Part shown: positions 8,301-17,009 of the stretch, one piece after another
Numbering within the stretch: position 1 is the stretch's first letter
How the letters are laid out: each line of letters opens with the position of its first letter
Source of the DNA: an uncultured Pirellulaceae bacterium
GTDB lineage: Bacteria > Planctomycetota > Planctomycetia > Pirellulales > Pirellulaceae
Assembly (NCBI GenBank): GCA_938010615.1
Contig: CALLUY010000030.1
Span: 1-48,836 of the forward strand
Direction: 5' to 3'
DNA: 48,836 nucleotides
Position numbers and translations under genes: made by a program
Notes under the pieces: generated by a model
Databases searched by the model: none
What the model was told of the DNA's origin: nothing
What the model saw: only the letters and a program-made list of their open reading frames with translations

Positions 8301-9887
8301 TCAATCACCAAGCGCTGCCGCAACGCGAGCGATCAACTCACGGCGTTGCTTCGGATCTTTGATTTCGTCCAGCTTGCTGGAAAGATCCAACATGAACGCA
8401 GCGTAATCGTTATGCCAGTCCGTTTGCAGTTCGCTGGCCTCGATGCGTGGTTTCGGCTTCCCTTGTGAGACGGGATCAGAACCTGGCGTCAGCTCAAAAC
8501 TTTCGTCAAAGACAGGCATGAAAACTTTGGAGGTATCGATGCCTTTCTTGCCAAGCAACTCACGCATCACTTTTCGAGCGTCATCGTCACCGTGATTCAA
8601 GAACAACGCGCCGCGAATCGGTCCACGCTCTACCACCCAGTCCAGCAATTCGCCTTGGTCCGCGTGCGCCGAATAATTTCCTAGACGGCGAATTTCCGCA
8701 GCAACCTTGAACTGTTTGCCGTGAATCCTGACCCGCTCTGCACCGTTTGTGATGATGTGCCCAAGCGTTCCGGGCGATTGGTAACCGACAAACAGGATCG
8801 TGGACTCTTTGCGAAAGATGTTTGCCTTGAGGTGGTGCTTGATTCGTCCGGCGTTACACATTCCGCTTGCCGAAATGATTACAGCGCCTTTCTTGATCTT
8901 GTTAACCGCTTTGCTTTCGTCGACGCTTTGCACAATGTGAAACCGCTCATGACGAAACAGTTGCTCTTCGTCCATCGCGATGTCTTGCATTTCACTGGCG
9001 TACTTTACAAAGACGCCGGTTGCTTTGCGGGCCAGCGGTGAATCCAAGTAGACGTCGCAATCTGGAATCTCGTTGTTGTTCAGCAAAACGCCGATGTCGT
9101 GAAGCAATTCTTGACTGCGTTCGACGGCGAAGGCCGGAATGATGACGTTGCCGCCACGCTTGAGTCCACGAGTCAATTCTTGCTTGATCGCTTCACGACG
9201 CTTTTCCAACGTGTAGTCGTCGCGGTCACGATCTCCATAAGTGCTTTCGCAGATAATGTAGTCGTGTCCAGCGGGAGCGTCGGGTTCAGGATGAAAGGCT
9301 TTCTCTTCGGGACCGAGGTCACCTGAGAACAGCAATGAGAGTTCTTTGCCAGAAGCTTTATCGTCGACGCGAACTTCGGCAGAAGCGGATCCCAGCAAGT
9401 GACCAGCGTTCCAGAACCGCACCTTCAGACCCGGTTTTGGCTCAAACCAAGTTTCGTAGTCGACGCCTTGGAGCAGCTTGAGCGCCGTTTCGGCATCCTC
9501 CATCGAGTAGATTGGCTCGATTGCGTCTTGGCCCTTACGCAATCGCTTCCTGTTCTGACGCTCGGCGTTGGATTCCTGAATGTATGCGGAATCGCGAAGC
9601 ATGAATTCCAGCAAGTCAGCAGAAGGCGGGGTAGCATAGATCGTTCCTGCAAAGCCCGCTTTGACCAACTTGGGCAGCAATCCCGAGTGGTCGATGTGCG
9701 CGTGAGTCAGAATCAAGAATTCTGCTTTGCTGGGGTCAAACGGAAACTCGCCGTAGTTCAACGCTTGAGTTGTCTTGTTGCCCTGGAAAAGGCCGCAGTC
9801 GACCACGAAATTACCGCAGTCGGATTCAATGTGCGAACAGGAACCAGTGACAGTGCCAGCGGCACCACAGAATGTAAGCTTCGTCAT
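8301..9887 (-). CDS. Beta-CASP metallo-beta-lactamase RNase
   Basis: A 528-residue enzyme of the metallo-beta-lactamase/beta-CASP family (COG1236-like), which cleaves RNA. The zinc-binding HAHIDH motif (about residues 62-67) is intact, as are the later ligands in GHLLGSA and SGDLG. The beta-CASP part carries ISASGMCNAGR, and the C-terminal GNYSAHADQ supplies a further histidine. Its architecture matches bacterial relatives of the CPSF-73 nuclease that lack KH domains. I placed the start at the ATG at 9887 because GGGAAA lies eight bases before it; an upstream in-frame start at 9923 has no such signal. It lies 158 bases downstream of selO on the same strand. Confidence 0.93.
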   Translation of the reverse strand: MTKLTFCGAAGTVTGSCSHIESDCGNFVVDCGLFQGNKTTQALNYGEFPFDPSKAEFLILTHAHIDHSGLLPKLVKAGFAGTIYATPPSADLLEFMLRDSAYIQESNAERQNRKRLRKGQDAIEPIYSMEDAETALKLLQGVDYETWFEPKPGLKVRFWNAGHLLGSASAEVRVDDKASGKELSLLFSGDLGPEEKAFHPEPDAPAGHDYIICESTYGDRDRDDYTLEKRREAIKQELTRGLKRGGNVIIPAFAVERSQELLHDIGVLLNNNEIPDCDVYLDSPLARKATGVFVKYASEMQDIAMDEEQLFRHERFHIVQSVDESKAVNKIKKGAVIISASGMCNAGRIKHHLKANIFRKESTILFVGYQSPGTLGHIITNGAERVRIHGKQFKVAAEIRRLGNYSAHADQGELLDWVVERGPIRGALFLNHGDDDARKVMRELLGKKGIDTSKVFMPVFDESFELTPGSDPVSQGKPKPRIEASELQTDWHNDYAAFMLDLSSKLDEIKDPKQRRELIARVAAALGD

Positions 9888-10045
9888 GCGGATGATTTCC
9901 CGTTTATCTTTAAAACGATCCAAACCGTACTGGGTATGAATTCGACCTCCGTGGCCTTAAACGACTCAGATGAGCCTACATCACGGATCTTGGCGACCCC
10001 AATCTTAGCGAAATTCTATCCTGCCGCGACTGAGCCTGTCCCACA

Positions 10046-11638
10046 CTAAGAACTGCAGGACAGCATCGAACATCCGACCTTGTTGCGAGCCCAATCGGGG
10101 CGTTTGGCAAACCACTTTTCACTGTCCGGCTGCTCGTCATAAGGCTGCTTCATTAACCGATACAACTCGTCGATCAACGCAACATCGCCCGCTGTCGCCG
10201 CGTCGATGGCCAACTGAGCCATGTAGTTACGGAGAACGTATTTCGGGTTTACCCGATTCATTTCTACGGCTCGGTCGACATCAGAGAGTTCCGATTGATT
10301 CAAACGAATTCGGTAGTCACGAAACCAGTTACGCCAACTGGCCACGACATCGCCCGTTAGTTCGGCAGGTTTATAAAACGCATCTGCCACGATTGCCAAA
10401 GCATCATCCTGATCCTCTGCGCTCGATGATTTGGGAACACGGGCCAGCAAGCGGAAAAATATCGTCATGTCGGTTTCTGTCAGTTGCAGCGTCTCTTCGA
10501 GGTTCGCCAGCAATTCATAGTCGGTACGAACTATGTCGCTTAGGCCGATCTTCTCTCCCACCATTACCTTGTACTTGATCTCAAACTGCGATTGGAACTC
10601 ATGCAGAATCTCCTGAAGTGGTTCGACATCTTCCACCAATGGGTACAGTGCGTTGGCCAACTGCAACAGATTCCACAATGCGATTTGCGGTTGGTGACCA
10701 TAGCGGTATCGCCGGTGTTGTCGGTCGGTGGTGTTGGGCGTCCAGTCATGGTCATAGCCTTCGAGCCAACCGTAAGGGCCGAAGTCAATCGTGTCTCCAT
10801 GGATCGACATATTGTCCGTGTTCATGACGCCATGCACGAATCCAACTCGCTGCCAGTGGATCACCATGTCTAGCGTGCGATCCGACACTCTTCGAAAAAG
10901 ATCGATGTAATGGCTTGCCGAGTTCGAGTCACCGTCGTGATCGGCAATCACAGCTGGGTAATGATGTTTGATCGTGTAGTCCGCGAGTCGGCGAAGGTTT
11001 TCGACGTCGCCATTGGCGGAAAATATTTGAAAGTTGCCAAACCGAATGAAGCTTGGTGCGACGCGGCACACGACAGCTCCCGGTTCGTAAGCCGCGTTGC
11101 CGTCATACATCATGTCTCGCATCACTTCGTCGCCGGTGGCAATGAGTGACAGCGATCGCGTCGTTGGAACACCCAGATGAAACATGGCTTCGCTGCAAAG
11201 ATGTTCTCGCAAGGACGATCGCAACACGGCTAGTCCATCGGCGGTGCGCGAGTAAGGAGTTTCACCGGCGCCTTTGAGTTGCAGCGTCCAGCGTTTGTCG
11301 AGATGTTGGACCTCACAAAGATTGATCGCACGTCCATCGCCCAGTTGCCCAGCCCAATTTCCAAACTGGTGCCCACCGTAACACATCGCGTACGGACGAG
11401 CGCCGTCTGGAACGCGGGCTCCGCTGAAAGTCTCTAGGAAATCCTTCGACGTAACGTCTGCGGCAGACAGACCGATCAATTGAGCTACCTCGTTGGACGC
11501 ATGCAACAGTTTGGGGGCTGATGGCACACGCGGCGACACATAAGAAAACGCTGCACCGGTGACTTGTCGCCGCCCGTTGGTCGTCAGCGGATCAGCTGGA
11601 AGCTCTTGGTTGAAATGGTCGTTGAGTTCAAGTTTCAT
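10046..11638 (-). CDS. selO: Protein adenylyltransferase SelO
   Basis: A 530-residue SelO (YdiU, UPF0061) pseudokinase-fold enzyme, which transfers AMP from ATP to Ser, Thr or Tyr of target proteins and is linked to oxidative-stress responses. Visible hallmarks are YGGHQFGNWAGQLGDGRA (nucleotide-binding loop, about residue 88), LKGAGETPYSR, HGVMNTDNMSIHGDTIDFGPYG (catalytic and metal-binding Asn/Asp, about 250) and the C-terminal SCSS. The penultimate cysteine takes the place of the selenocysteine found in animal homologues. Length is normal. The start codon is ATG without an obvious ribosome-binding site. Confidence 0.96.
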   Translation of the reverse strand: MKLELNDHFNQELPADPLTTNGRRQVTGAAFSYVSPRVPSAPKLLHASNEVAQLIGLSAADVTSKDFLETFSGARVPDGARPYAMCYGGHQFGNWAGQLGDGRAINLCEVQHLDKRWTLQLKGAGETPYSRTADGLAVLRSSLREHLCSEAMFHLGVPTTRSLSLIATGDEVMRDMMYDGNAAYEPGAVVCRVAPSFIRFGNFQIFSANGDVENLRRLADYTIKHHYPAVIADHDGDSNSASHYIDLFRRVSDRTLDMVIHWQRVGFVHGVMNTDNMSIHGDTIDFGPYGWLEGYDHDWTPNTTDRQHRRYRYGHQPQIALWNLLQLANALYPLVEDVEPLQEILHEFQSQFEIKYKVMVGEKIGLSDIVRTDYELLANLEETLQLTETDMTIFFRLLARVPKSSSAEDQDDALAIVADAFYKPAELTGDVVASWRNWFRDYRIRLNQSELSDVDRAVEMNRVNPKYVLRNYMAQLAIDAATAGDVALIDELYRLMKQPYDEQPDSEKWFAKRPDWARNKVGCSMLSCSS

Positions 11639-12246
11639 GGTCAGTCAACTTCGGATCGTAAATTGTTACTGCGAATGAACGCAGAGGCGAGAATGAACGC
11701 GGTAGCGCGAATGACATGCTGGATTAGCGTCCATCGGCGGTTTAAGAATTACACATCATTTGCGGCTGCAACTGATTCTGTCGAATTCAGATGGGATTCT
11801 AGCAGTTTGGACAGTAGCAGTTAGTCCAAGCCCCGGTGGCCTCGGGAATGGATGTTTCGCCCTTCGAGGATGTGCGCTTTTTGAAGTTGCAGTTTAGTGC
11901 TGAAAGCACGGCATGTTGTAGCCATGGACGCAAGTCCATGGAAACGTTGATGCATTCATCGGCAGTCCTGAAAGGACGGCAGGAAAATTGCGGTCGTGCA
12001 AAGCTTGGCTCCTGCCGTGCCTTCGGCACTCTGCGGCGATTCATCAACCGTAACCACGGACTTGCGTCCATGGCTAATGCATGTCGTCACTTCGTGACTT
12101 AAGTTGCACTATTTCAGCCCATCCCGAAGGGATTCAAGCCATTAGCCGGTGATAAGCGCAGCGTCATCACCGGATTCGGTCGATTGCAAACACGATCACA
12201 AAGGGATCACAGCGGCATTCTCGGTCTCGGAGAGACCAAGCGAGGA
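11639..12246. repeat. 608-base intergenic island rich in palindromes
   Basis: No gene is visible here. A 23-base arm at 11919-11941 matches the reverse complement of 12054-12076 at 22 of 23 positions and so brackets about 112 bases. Smaller hairpins follow: GTCAC/GTGAC (12086-12098), ATCCC/GGGAT (12121-12133), CCGGTGAT/ATCACCGG (12146-12173) and GGTCTC/GAGACC (12223-12237). The last resembles the palindrome at 8130 in layout (GGA loop, followed by AGCGA). This looks like several dispersed repeat elements stacked together. Confidence 0.75.
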
Positions 12247-13620
12247 CTATCGAACCTTGCACTTGAACCGAATGATTCCGCCTTTATGAGGCTTCACTGG
12301 ATCGATGATCTCCCAGCGAAGCATCAGCGAATTCGCTTCGTTCACTTTGTCGATGAACTTCGCTTTCAAAGAACACTCGGCCGAACCAAGGACATACTGA
12401 AGACGCCCCGTCAAGTTATCGACCAGTGTAACATTGCCGACGGGCTTTGAACTCAGGTTATCAAATCGAATCGTGAACTCGACTTCTTCGCCCTGTTCGG
12501 CTGCGATCTTGGACGCAACTTTTGTGACGCGAAGGACCGAACCTTTTCCGTCACTTTTCACATGAATGATCTGCTGTGCACTCGACAGATCGTTCACAAC
12601 GACCGGTTGAGCACCTTTTGCGTGAACTTTCAGTCGCAGGTTATCTTGCCAAACGTTCGCGGCTTGCATGCCAAGTTCCAGACGAGCCATTTGGCTGCTG
12701 GCATATCGACCCCATCTGATCAAATCGAGATTTTCATACGGAGCAAAGCTGTTCCGCACGCCCACGAGCTCGATCGCCTGATCCGAAGTCACACCGCGCG
12801 TTCGATGCTTGAATCCGCTGGCTCGTTTGGAAGACTCGATGCCGTTAGGTGCAAGGTTCTGCATCGTCGAAGATGAAAAATCCTTCCCGCGAGAAACCTG
12901 CATCACCAATTTCTTGTCGAACGAACCGACTCGCGTATTGCGACGTGCGTTATAGACGCCGTCGACTTTTCGAACTGCTGCAAATCGAGGTGCATAAATT
13001 TTGACACGGTTACTGGGCGAAACCAATCTGCGTCCATCAAGGGTATCGAAATGGCCAAACGTATCTTCGGTTTCCATTCCATAAATATTCCAGTTCTCAT
13101 CGACGCCAACTTTTTTGCCGCGATCGTCGCCATCGTAAATGTATTCGTCGCTCAAAGCTCGAGAATTCGTTCGGTCATTGGAACGCAGCTGATGGTTTCC
13201 ATCTCCGGCTTGACTACTCATCGGGCTTGGCGTGATCAACGTCTCGACGCGAGCCGGCATTGCTCCTTGTTGGATCGTGAATGCGGATCGCTCCGTGAAT
13301 CCGTAGTTTGGATCGTCGGGGTTGACTGCCGTGAATACTGCTGGACTGGCCGATCCATCAGAGGTCTCCATGGAACCTTCGGCCGCCAGTCGCTTCAGAG
13401 GCATTGTGTTGGCATCGGGCTGAGGAGCAATCGCATTGGGCTGAACCGACTGCGTCGACTCTGCTGGCTGAGTTTGCGTTTGCTGGATCGGTGAATTCAG
13501 CCGAATCGTTGCACGAGTTTCCTGAGCCTGTGAAAGACTCGAGTATCCCGAACATACCGACAGCGCGAACATGCAAGAGAGTGTGACGGCAATCTTCGTT
13601 GATTTGAATTTCAAAATCAT
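12247..13620 (-). CDS. Secreted DUF11-domain envelope protein
   Basis: A 457-residue exported protein. It begins with a Sec signal peptide (KFKSTKIAVTLSCMFALSVCSGYS, cleavage probably near SQAQ), followed by a Gln/Thr/Pro-rich low-complexity stretch to about residue 75. Its C-terminal third reads as a DUF11 repeat: VEFTIRFDNLSSKPVGNVTLVDNLTGRLQYV, an immunoglobulin-like fold common in large cell-surface proteins. A second such domain, more diverged, may precede it (LELGMQAANVWQDNLRLKV). It lies 17 bases after the upstream paralogue gene, so the two are almost certainly cotranscribed. A structural envelope role is inferred from domain and context only. Confidence 0.85.
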   Translation of the reverse strand: MILKFKSTKIAVTLSCMFALSVCSGYSSLSQAQETRATIRLNSPIQQTQTQPAESTQSVQPNAIAPQPDANTMPLKRLAAEGSMETSDGSASPAVFTAVNPDDPNYGFTERSAFTIQQGAMPARVETLITPSPMSSQAGDGNHQLRSNDRTNSRALSDEYIYDGDDRGKKVGVDENWNIYGMETEDTFGHFDTLDGRRLVSPSNRVKIYAPRFAAVRKVDGVYNARRNTRVGSFDKKLVMQVSRGKDFSSSTMQNLAPNGIESSKRASGFKHRTRGVTSDQAIELVGVRNSFAPYENLDLIRWGRYASSQMARLELGMQAANVWQDNLRLKVHAKGAQPVVVNDLSSAQQIIHVKSDGKGSVLRVTKVASKIAAEQGEEVEFTIRFDNLSSKPVGNVTLVDNLTGRLQYVLGSAECSLKAKFIDKVNEANSLMLRWEIIDPVKPHKGGIIRFKCKVR

Positions 13621-13637
13621 GACAAGACTTTCAATGC

Positions 13638-14438
13638 TCAGTTTTGTTCGCTTGAGACAGCTTCTGGAACCGTGATCGTGTTGTGATCCACTGCAGGAAA
13701 CGCGGCGGAAGGATACTTCGGGTTCATCTTCAAACCCGGTTGAAATGTTTTGGTCGCTGGCGATGGTGTCGCGCTGTTGAATGCGTTCATCGACGAATTC
13801 GCCAACTCTTCACTGGTTGGGACGCGAGATCCAATCCGAAGAATCGCCATCGGTCGACCCAGTCCCTGAGCCGCCAAAATTGGATCTTCGGTTGCTGAAA
13901 TGTCGAACCAAGGCTGTTCGTTTTTGTCGCCGCCGCGCGGCAACGCAACTTCTGGATCTTCCAGATAGATAACTTTGGTGACCATTCGCCCAGCATTTGC
14001 TTCACGAATATCAGCGGCCGTGATGACGACTGGAATCGGAAAATTGGTTTCCAAACCCTGCGGTGGATGAAGCAGATCCAATAGCTCAACCGACGGATAC
14101 AGCTCATAGCCCGCTGCCACTTCGACTCCCGAGATTCGGAACCGGTACAGCAATCCCATTTGCATGCCCACCGTGTAGTCAGACTGGGATGTCGAAACGA
14201 ACGATCCTTCGCTCACAACCGATAACTCAACTCCGTCGGGCGCGGCAACCTGGACCGGTTGAACCTGTCCTGCTTTGGACGGACTGCTCATCAGCTTCAA
14301 CTGGGAAGCTTGACCGGGGATCATGTTTCCACGAATCAAATGGTGTGGCTTCTGCGCGTTGACGGTTGTCGTGAGCGAGCAGACGATCGCGATGGTCGTT
14401 GCGACAACAATTCCGAATTTGCTGAATCGTGAAGTCAT
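13638..14438 (-). CDS. Secreted envelope-cluster protein, paralogue of the next gene
   Basis: A 266-residue exported protein of unknown function. I started it at the ATG at 14438 because that puts a signal peptide at the N-terminus (KFGIVVATTIAIVCSLTTTVNAQ); the frame is open to 14537, but the extra part crosses a terminator. Its core is related to the gene at 14604-15722: both have a YRxxIS segment, a YPSVEL/YPTLEI segment, a VTKVIY-DPE segment and a DPI-AILRIG segment. This core carries a small beta domain that I cannot name. It precedes the DUF11 gene by 17 bases. Confidence 0.8.
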   Translation of the reverse strand: MTSRFSKFGIVVATTIAIVCSLTTTVNAQKPHHLIRGNMIPGQASQLKLMSSPSKAGQVQPVQVAAPDGVELSVVSEGSFVSTSQSDYTVGMQMGLLYRFRISGVEVAAGYELYPSVELLDLLHPPQGLETNFPIPVVITAADIREANAGRMVTKVIYLEDPEVALPRGGDKNEQPWFDISATEDPILAAQGLGRPMAILRIGSRVPTSEELANSSMNAFNSATPSPATKTFQPGLKMNPKYPSAAFPAVDHNTITVPEAVSSEQN

Positions 14439-14488
14439 GATTGAGTTTTCGGGTTGCGGTGCCTTTGGGGGCACCAAGAAATTTGGCG

Positions 14489-14524
14489 AAAAAAGAGCCG
14501 CGTGAGCGAATGCCCGACGCGGCT
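14489..14524 (-). terminator. Intrinsic terminator inside the envelope cluster
   Basis: Read on the minus strand, AGCCGCGT (14517-14524) and ACGCGGCT (14496-14503) form an 8-bp stem with a 13-base loop, then C and six T residues (14494-14489). It lies between the two paralogous genes, so the 14604-15722 gene can end here or read through to the pair below. It may set unequal amounts of the products. Confidence 0.85.
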
Positions 14525-14537
14525 GCTTGGTTTTCAT

Positions 14538-14603
14538 ATCACAGTGCGATCAATTAACGCATTGCGATCATTTATCGCAGTGCAGCGACCCATCGCAGTG
14601 CGA
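14538..14603. repeat. Four degenerate copies of a GCAGTGCGA motif
   Basis: Directly after the stop codon of the 14604-15722 gene lie four imperfect copies of a unit close to ATCGCAGTGCGA, at about 14538-14551, 14557-14570, 14573-14588 and 14591-14603. Each is partly self-complementary. No function is apparent, and copy spacing varies from 14 to 19 bases. Confidence 0.5.
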
Positions 14604-15722
14604 CTAGCGATGGAAAATACCGCCACCTGAACGACCCTGCAGTTGGCCGTGAACCATATCTGCAGGAGGCTGCATGTTGCCATGCGGAGGACGGATCGTA
14701 CGCTCTTGAATCAACACACGATCTGCTGGTCGTGGGTAGCTCAAACCAGGACGCTGCTTGACCAAGACATCAACATTGTGAGTTGGGCCTGGGATCTGAG
14801 TCGCCGTGTGGTTGTGCATGTTGTAGCTCTTGAGCCCAGCTGGTCCACCGAGTGGAATGTGTGCTGGACCTGGAAGGCCAATGTTTGTTCCAACCCAAGG
14901 CATGCCGTAAGCTGGTCCGGTAACGCCTGAGATGTAATCGCGACTTCCGCCACCGGCACCGCTGTAACCCGGTGGCAATGCACCAGCAGCAAGTGAAGCG
15001 TCCATGCCCTGACCTTCAAGGTCTTTGTTTCCAAGACGCATGATGGCGAGAATTGCTCCGCGACGATCCGCTTCGACGATCGGATCAACACCTGGATCCA
15101 AACGAGTGCTAACAAGTGTATCAACACCAGCCAAAGCCAACTCTTGATACTCAGGATCTGGAACGTAGATGACTTTCGTGACGAAGTTAGCCGCAGCTAC
15201 TTGGTCGAAGTCTTCTTCAGTGAACTGAATTGGAATCGCAGCGTGTGCGAGGTAGGCCGATGTGCGTGGCGATGCAACTCCAATTTCCAGAGTTGGATAT
15301 AACGTCATGCCCGGACGGCCTTCAATGTTCGAAATCTTCAAACGGTAGATTCCGCCTTGACGGAAGTTCTGACGACCTGGAACGATCAGTGGCGATGAAT
15401 CGTATTGGCCAACAGATGAAACATCCCAGCTGACTTGCATCAACTCAGGACGATCGAAAAGCACCTGAACCGATTGCAGACGGACTGCTCCGAATGGGCC
15501 ATAGCCTGCCATCGAAGCACCCGGTCCAGCACCGCGTGCTGAAGAAGCCAACAGAACGCCTGGGCCTGGGCCGCCTACGCCCGGACCTGGCTCCATTAGC
15601 ATCTGAGCTGGTGGCAAGTTGTGGCCGGTCGGCAAGCCCGTGCGGGCCAGCGGAGCCTGAGCGTTTGCCGTCATGGCGAACGCCAAGACCAACATCAAGC
15701 CAGTTGTGATACGCACGTACAT
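14604..15722 (-). CDS. Secreted Gly/Pro-rich envelope-cluster protein
   Basis: A 372-residue exported protein. The start at the ATG at 15722 is supported by AGGGGAGA seven bases upstream and gives a signal peptide ending in ANAQ (MYVRITTGLMLVLAFAMT). A Gly/Pro-rich stretch (PGPGVGGPGPG, about residues 46-70) precedes a core shared with the gene at 13638-14438, and the tail is rich in Gly, Pro and His. It is the first gene of the cluster and is followed by an intrinsic terminator. The paralogy suggests duplication of an envelope component, but what it does is unknown. Confidence 0.83.
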   Translation of the reverse strand: MYVRITTGLMLVLAFAMTANAQAPLARTGLPTGHNLPPAQMLMEPGPGVGGPGPGVLLASSARGAGPGASMAGYGPFGAVRLQSVQVLFDRPELMQVSWDVSSVGQYDSSPLIVPGRQNFRQGGIYRLKISNIEGRPGMTLYPTLEIGVASPRTSAYLAHAAIPIQFTEEDFDQVAAANFVTKVIYVPDPEYQELALAGVDTLVSTRLDPGVDPIVEADRRGAILAIMRLGNKDLEGQGMDASLAAGALPPGYSGAGGGSRDYISGVTGPAYGMPWVGTNIGLPGPAHIPLGGPAGLKSYNMHNHTATQIPGPTHNVDVLVKQRPGLSYPRPADRVLIQERTIRPPHGNMQPPADMVHGQLQGRSGGGIFHR

Positions 15723-15981
15723 CAAATTCTCCCCTGGGAATGTCTCGCCATTCATGGCGATCATGTGCCGTCGGAAATACCGATCCCGACAAGCTTCTCT
15801 TTTGTTTCAAATGCCTGACTTCGCTCATCGCCCGCGTGAAATTGACATAGACCAGCATTCCAATGACTTCTAGGATGCGATCCGCGTTTGAATCACGCCA
15901 ACGATGATTTCTGTTGGCTCGTTGTCCTTTAGTTCGGCGCGTCGTAATGGTTTTCTTTCGCAAAATCCGAATAGCCGTTTC

Positions 15982-16965
15982 ATGAAGCAAGAATTACCCA
16001 TTGCAATCACACTGCTAGCGGTCGGATGCTTGCTATGGCTTTGGCAATCCAAAGAAGCCAGCGAAGCTTCAGCAGCAATTCAGCAACCAAATGTGCCAGC
16101 ATCAACGCCGCAAGCTGACTTCAAACAAGTAGTCGACACCAAACAAATATCTGCAGCCCAGATTCTCAAACAGATCTCCACATCGCTACGAGATGGTGAG
16201 CCGGTTTTTGGAGACCTTGAAATCAACAGCCATCTTTTTGACGTTGCTCAAACGATCAAAGGCCGATTTTGGAATCAGGGACAGGGAACGAAGCAAACGC
16301 GACTTGAACTGATTCTTGATTCTGCCAACCCTGTTAAGTTGACTCAGATTTGCGATGGCAGGTTTCAGTATCGCTTGATGGAACATCGTGACAGCCGACA
16401 GCTGAAGTTCCATGACTTACAGCGGCTGGAAAACGAGGACGCTGGCATCATCAAAGCAACGCTACCAGCGACATGGGTTGGCGAAGGTTCTTTTGACAGT
16501 CTGTTCCGACATTTGTCGGAAGCATTTAACTTTGGCGAGGTGAAGACGGCGTCTGGCGATCTGCAATTGATGGAAATCGTCGGCACTTGGAATCCAGATC
16601 GTCTTGCGAAGTTAATGGCCGGACGCGTTGACCATCGAGAAATCCTACCCAGCCCAAACTGGTCCAAGCTTCCGCCGCAGATTCCTCATGGAGTAAGACT
16701 CCGTTTCCGCGGTGCTGTAGATTCCGGATGGGAGCCAGTGGAGATCCTGTTTTTCAAGTTCAACGAAGAGGTTGCGAGTCCACCTTCGACAGCGATGTCG
16801 ATCAAATTCGCCCAAATTCGCCGTCAGTCAATTTCATCCGACCTGTTCCGTTTTGAATTTGATGAAACGGGCGCGATCGACGAAACCGAGGTTTACAATC
16901 GGCACATCGATGTCGTGACAGGGAAAAACCGTGTGGCGGAAGAGACCAGTGGCGCCATTCGATAG
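15982..16965 (+). CDS. Membrane-anchored protein of unknown function
   Basis: A 327-residue protein with an N-terminal membrane anchor or uncleaved signal (ELPIAITLLAVGCLLWLW). The rest is predicted to lie outside the cytoplasm. The middle contains a beta-strand pattern (RLELILDSANPVKLTQICDGRFQYRLME) that recalls the LolA/LolB-like fold of lipoprotein-handling proteins, but the similarity is weak and I do not assign it. I chose the ATG at 15982 so that the hydrophobic segment is N-terminal; an upstream in-frame ATG at 15904 adds 26 polar residues. It is divergent from the envelope cluster and convergent with the Rho-like gene. Confidence 0.78.
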   Translation: MKQELPIAITLLAVGCLLWLWQSKEASEASAAIQQPNVPASTPQADFKQVVDTKQISAAQILKQISTSLRDGEPVFGDLEINSHLFDVAQTIKGRFWNQGQGTKQTRLELILDSANPVKLTQICDGRFQYRLMEHRDSRQLKFHDLQRLENEDAGIIKATLPATWVGEGSFDSLFRHLSEAFNFGEVKTASGDLQLMEIVGTWNPDRLAKLMAGRVDHREILPSPNWSKLPPQIPHGVRLRFRGAVDSGWEPVEILFFKFNEEVASPPSTAMSIKFAQIRRQSISSDLFRFEFDETGAIDETEVYNRHIDVVTGKNRVAEETSGAIR

Positions 16966-17009
16966 TCGCCATCGCCTATCGGATCAAACATGGGGACAGA
17001 AATCGTCGC

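Noticed and set aside
10046..11638. Selenocysteine in SelO
   Set aside because: The C-terminal position is a plain cysteine codon, and no in-frame TGA precedes the true stop.
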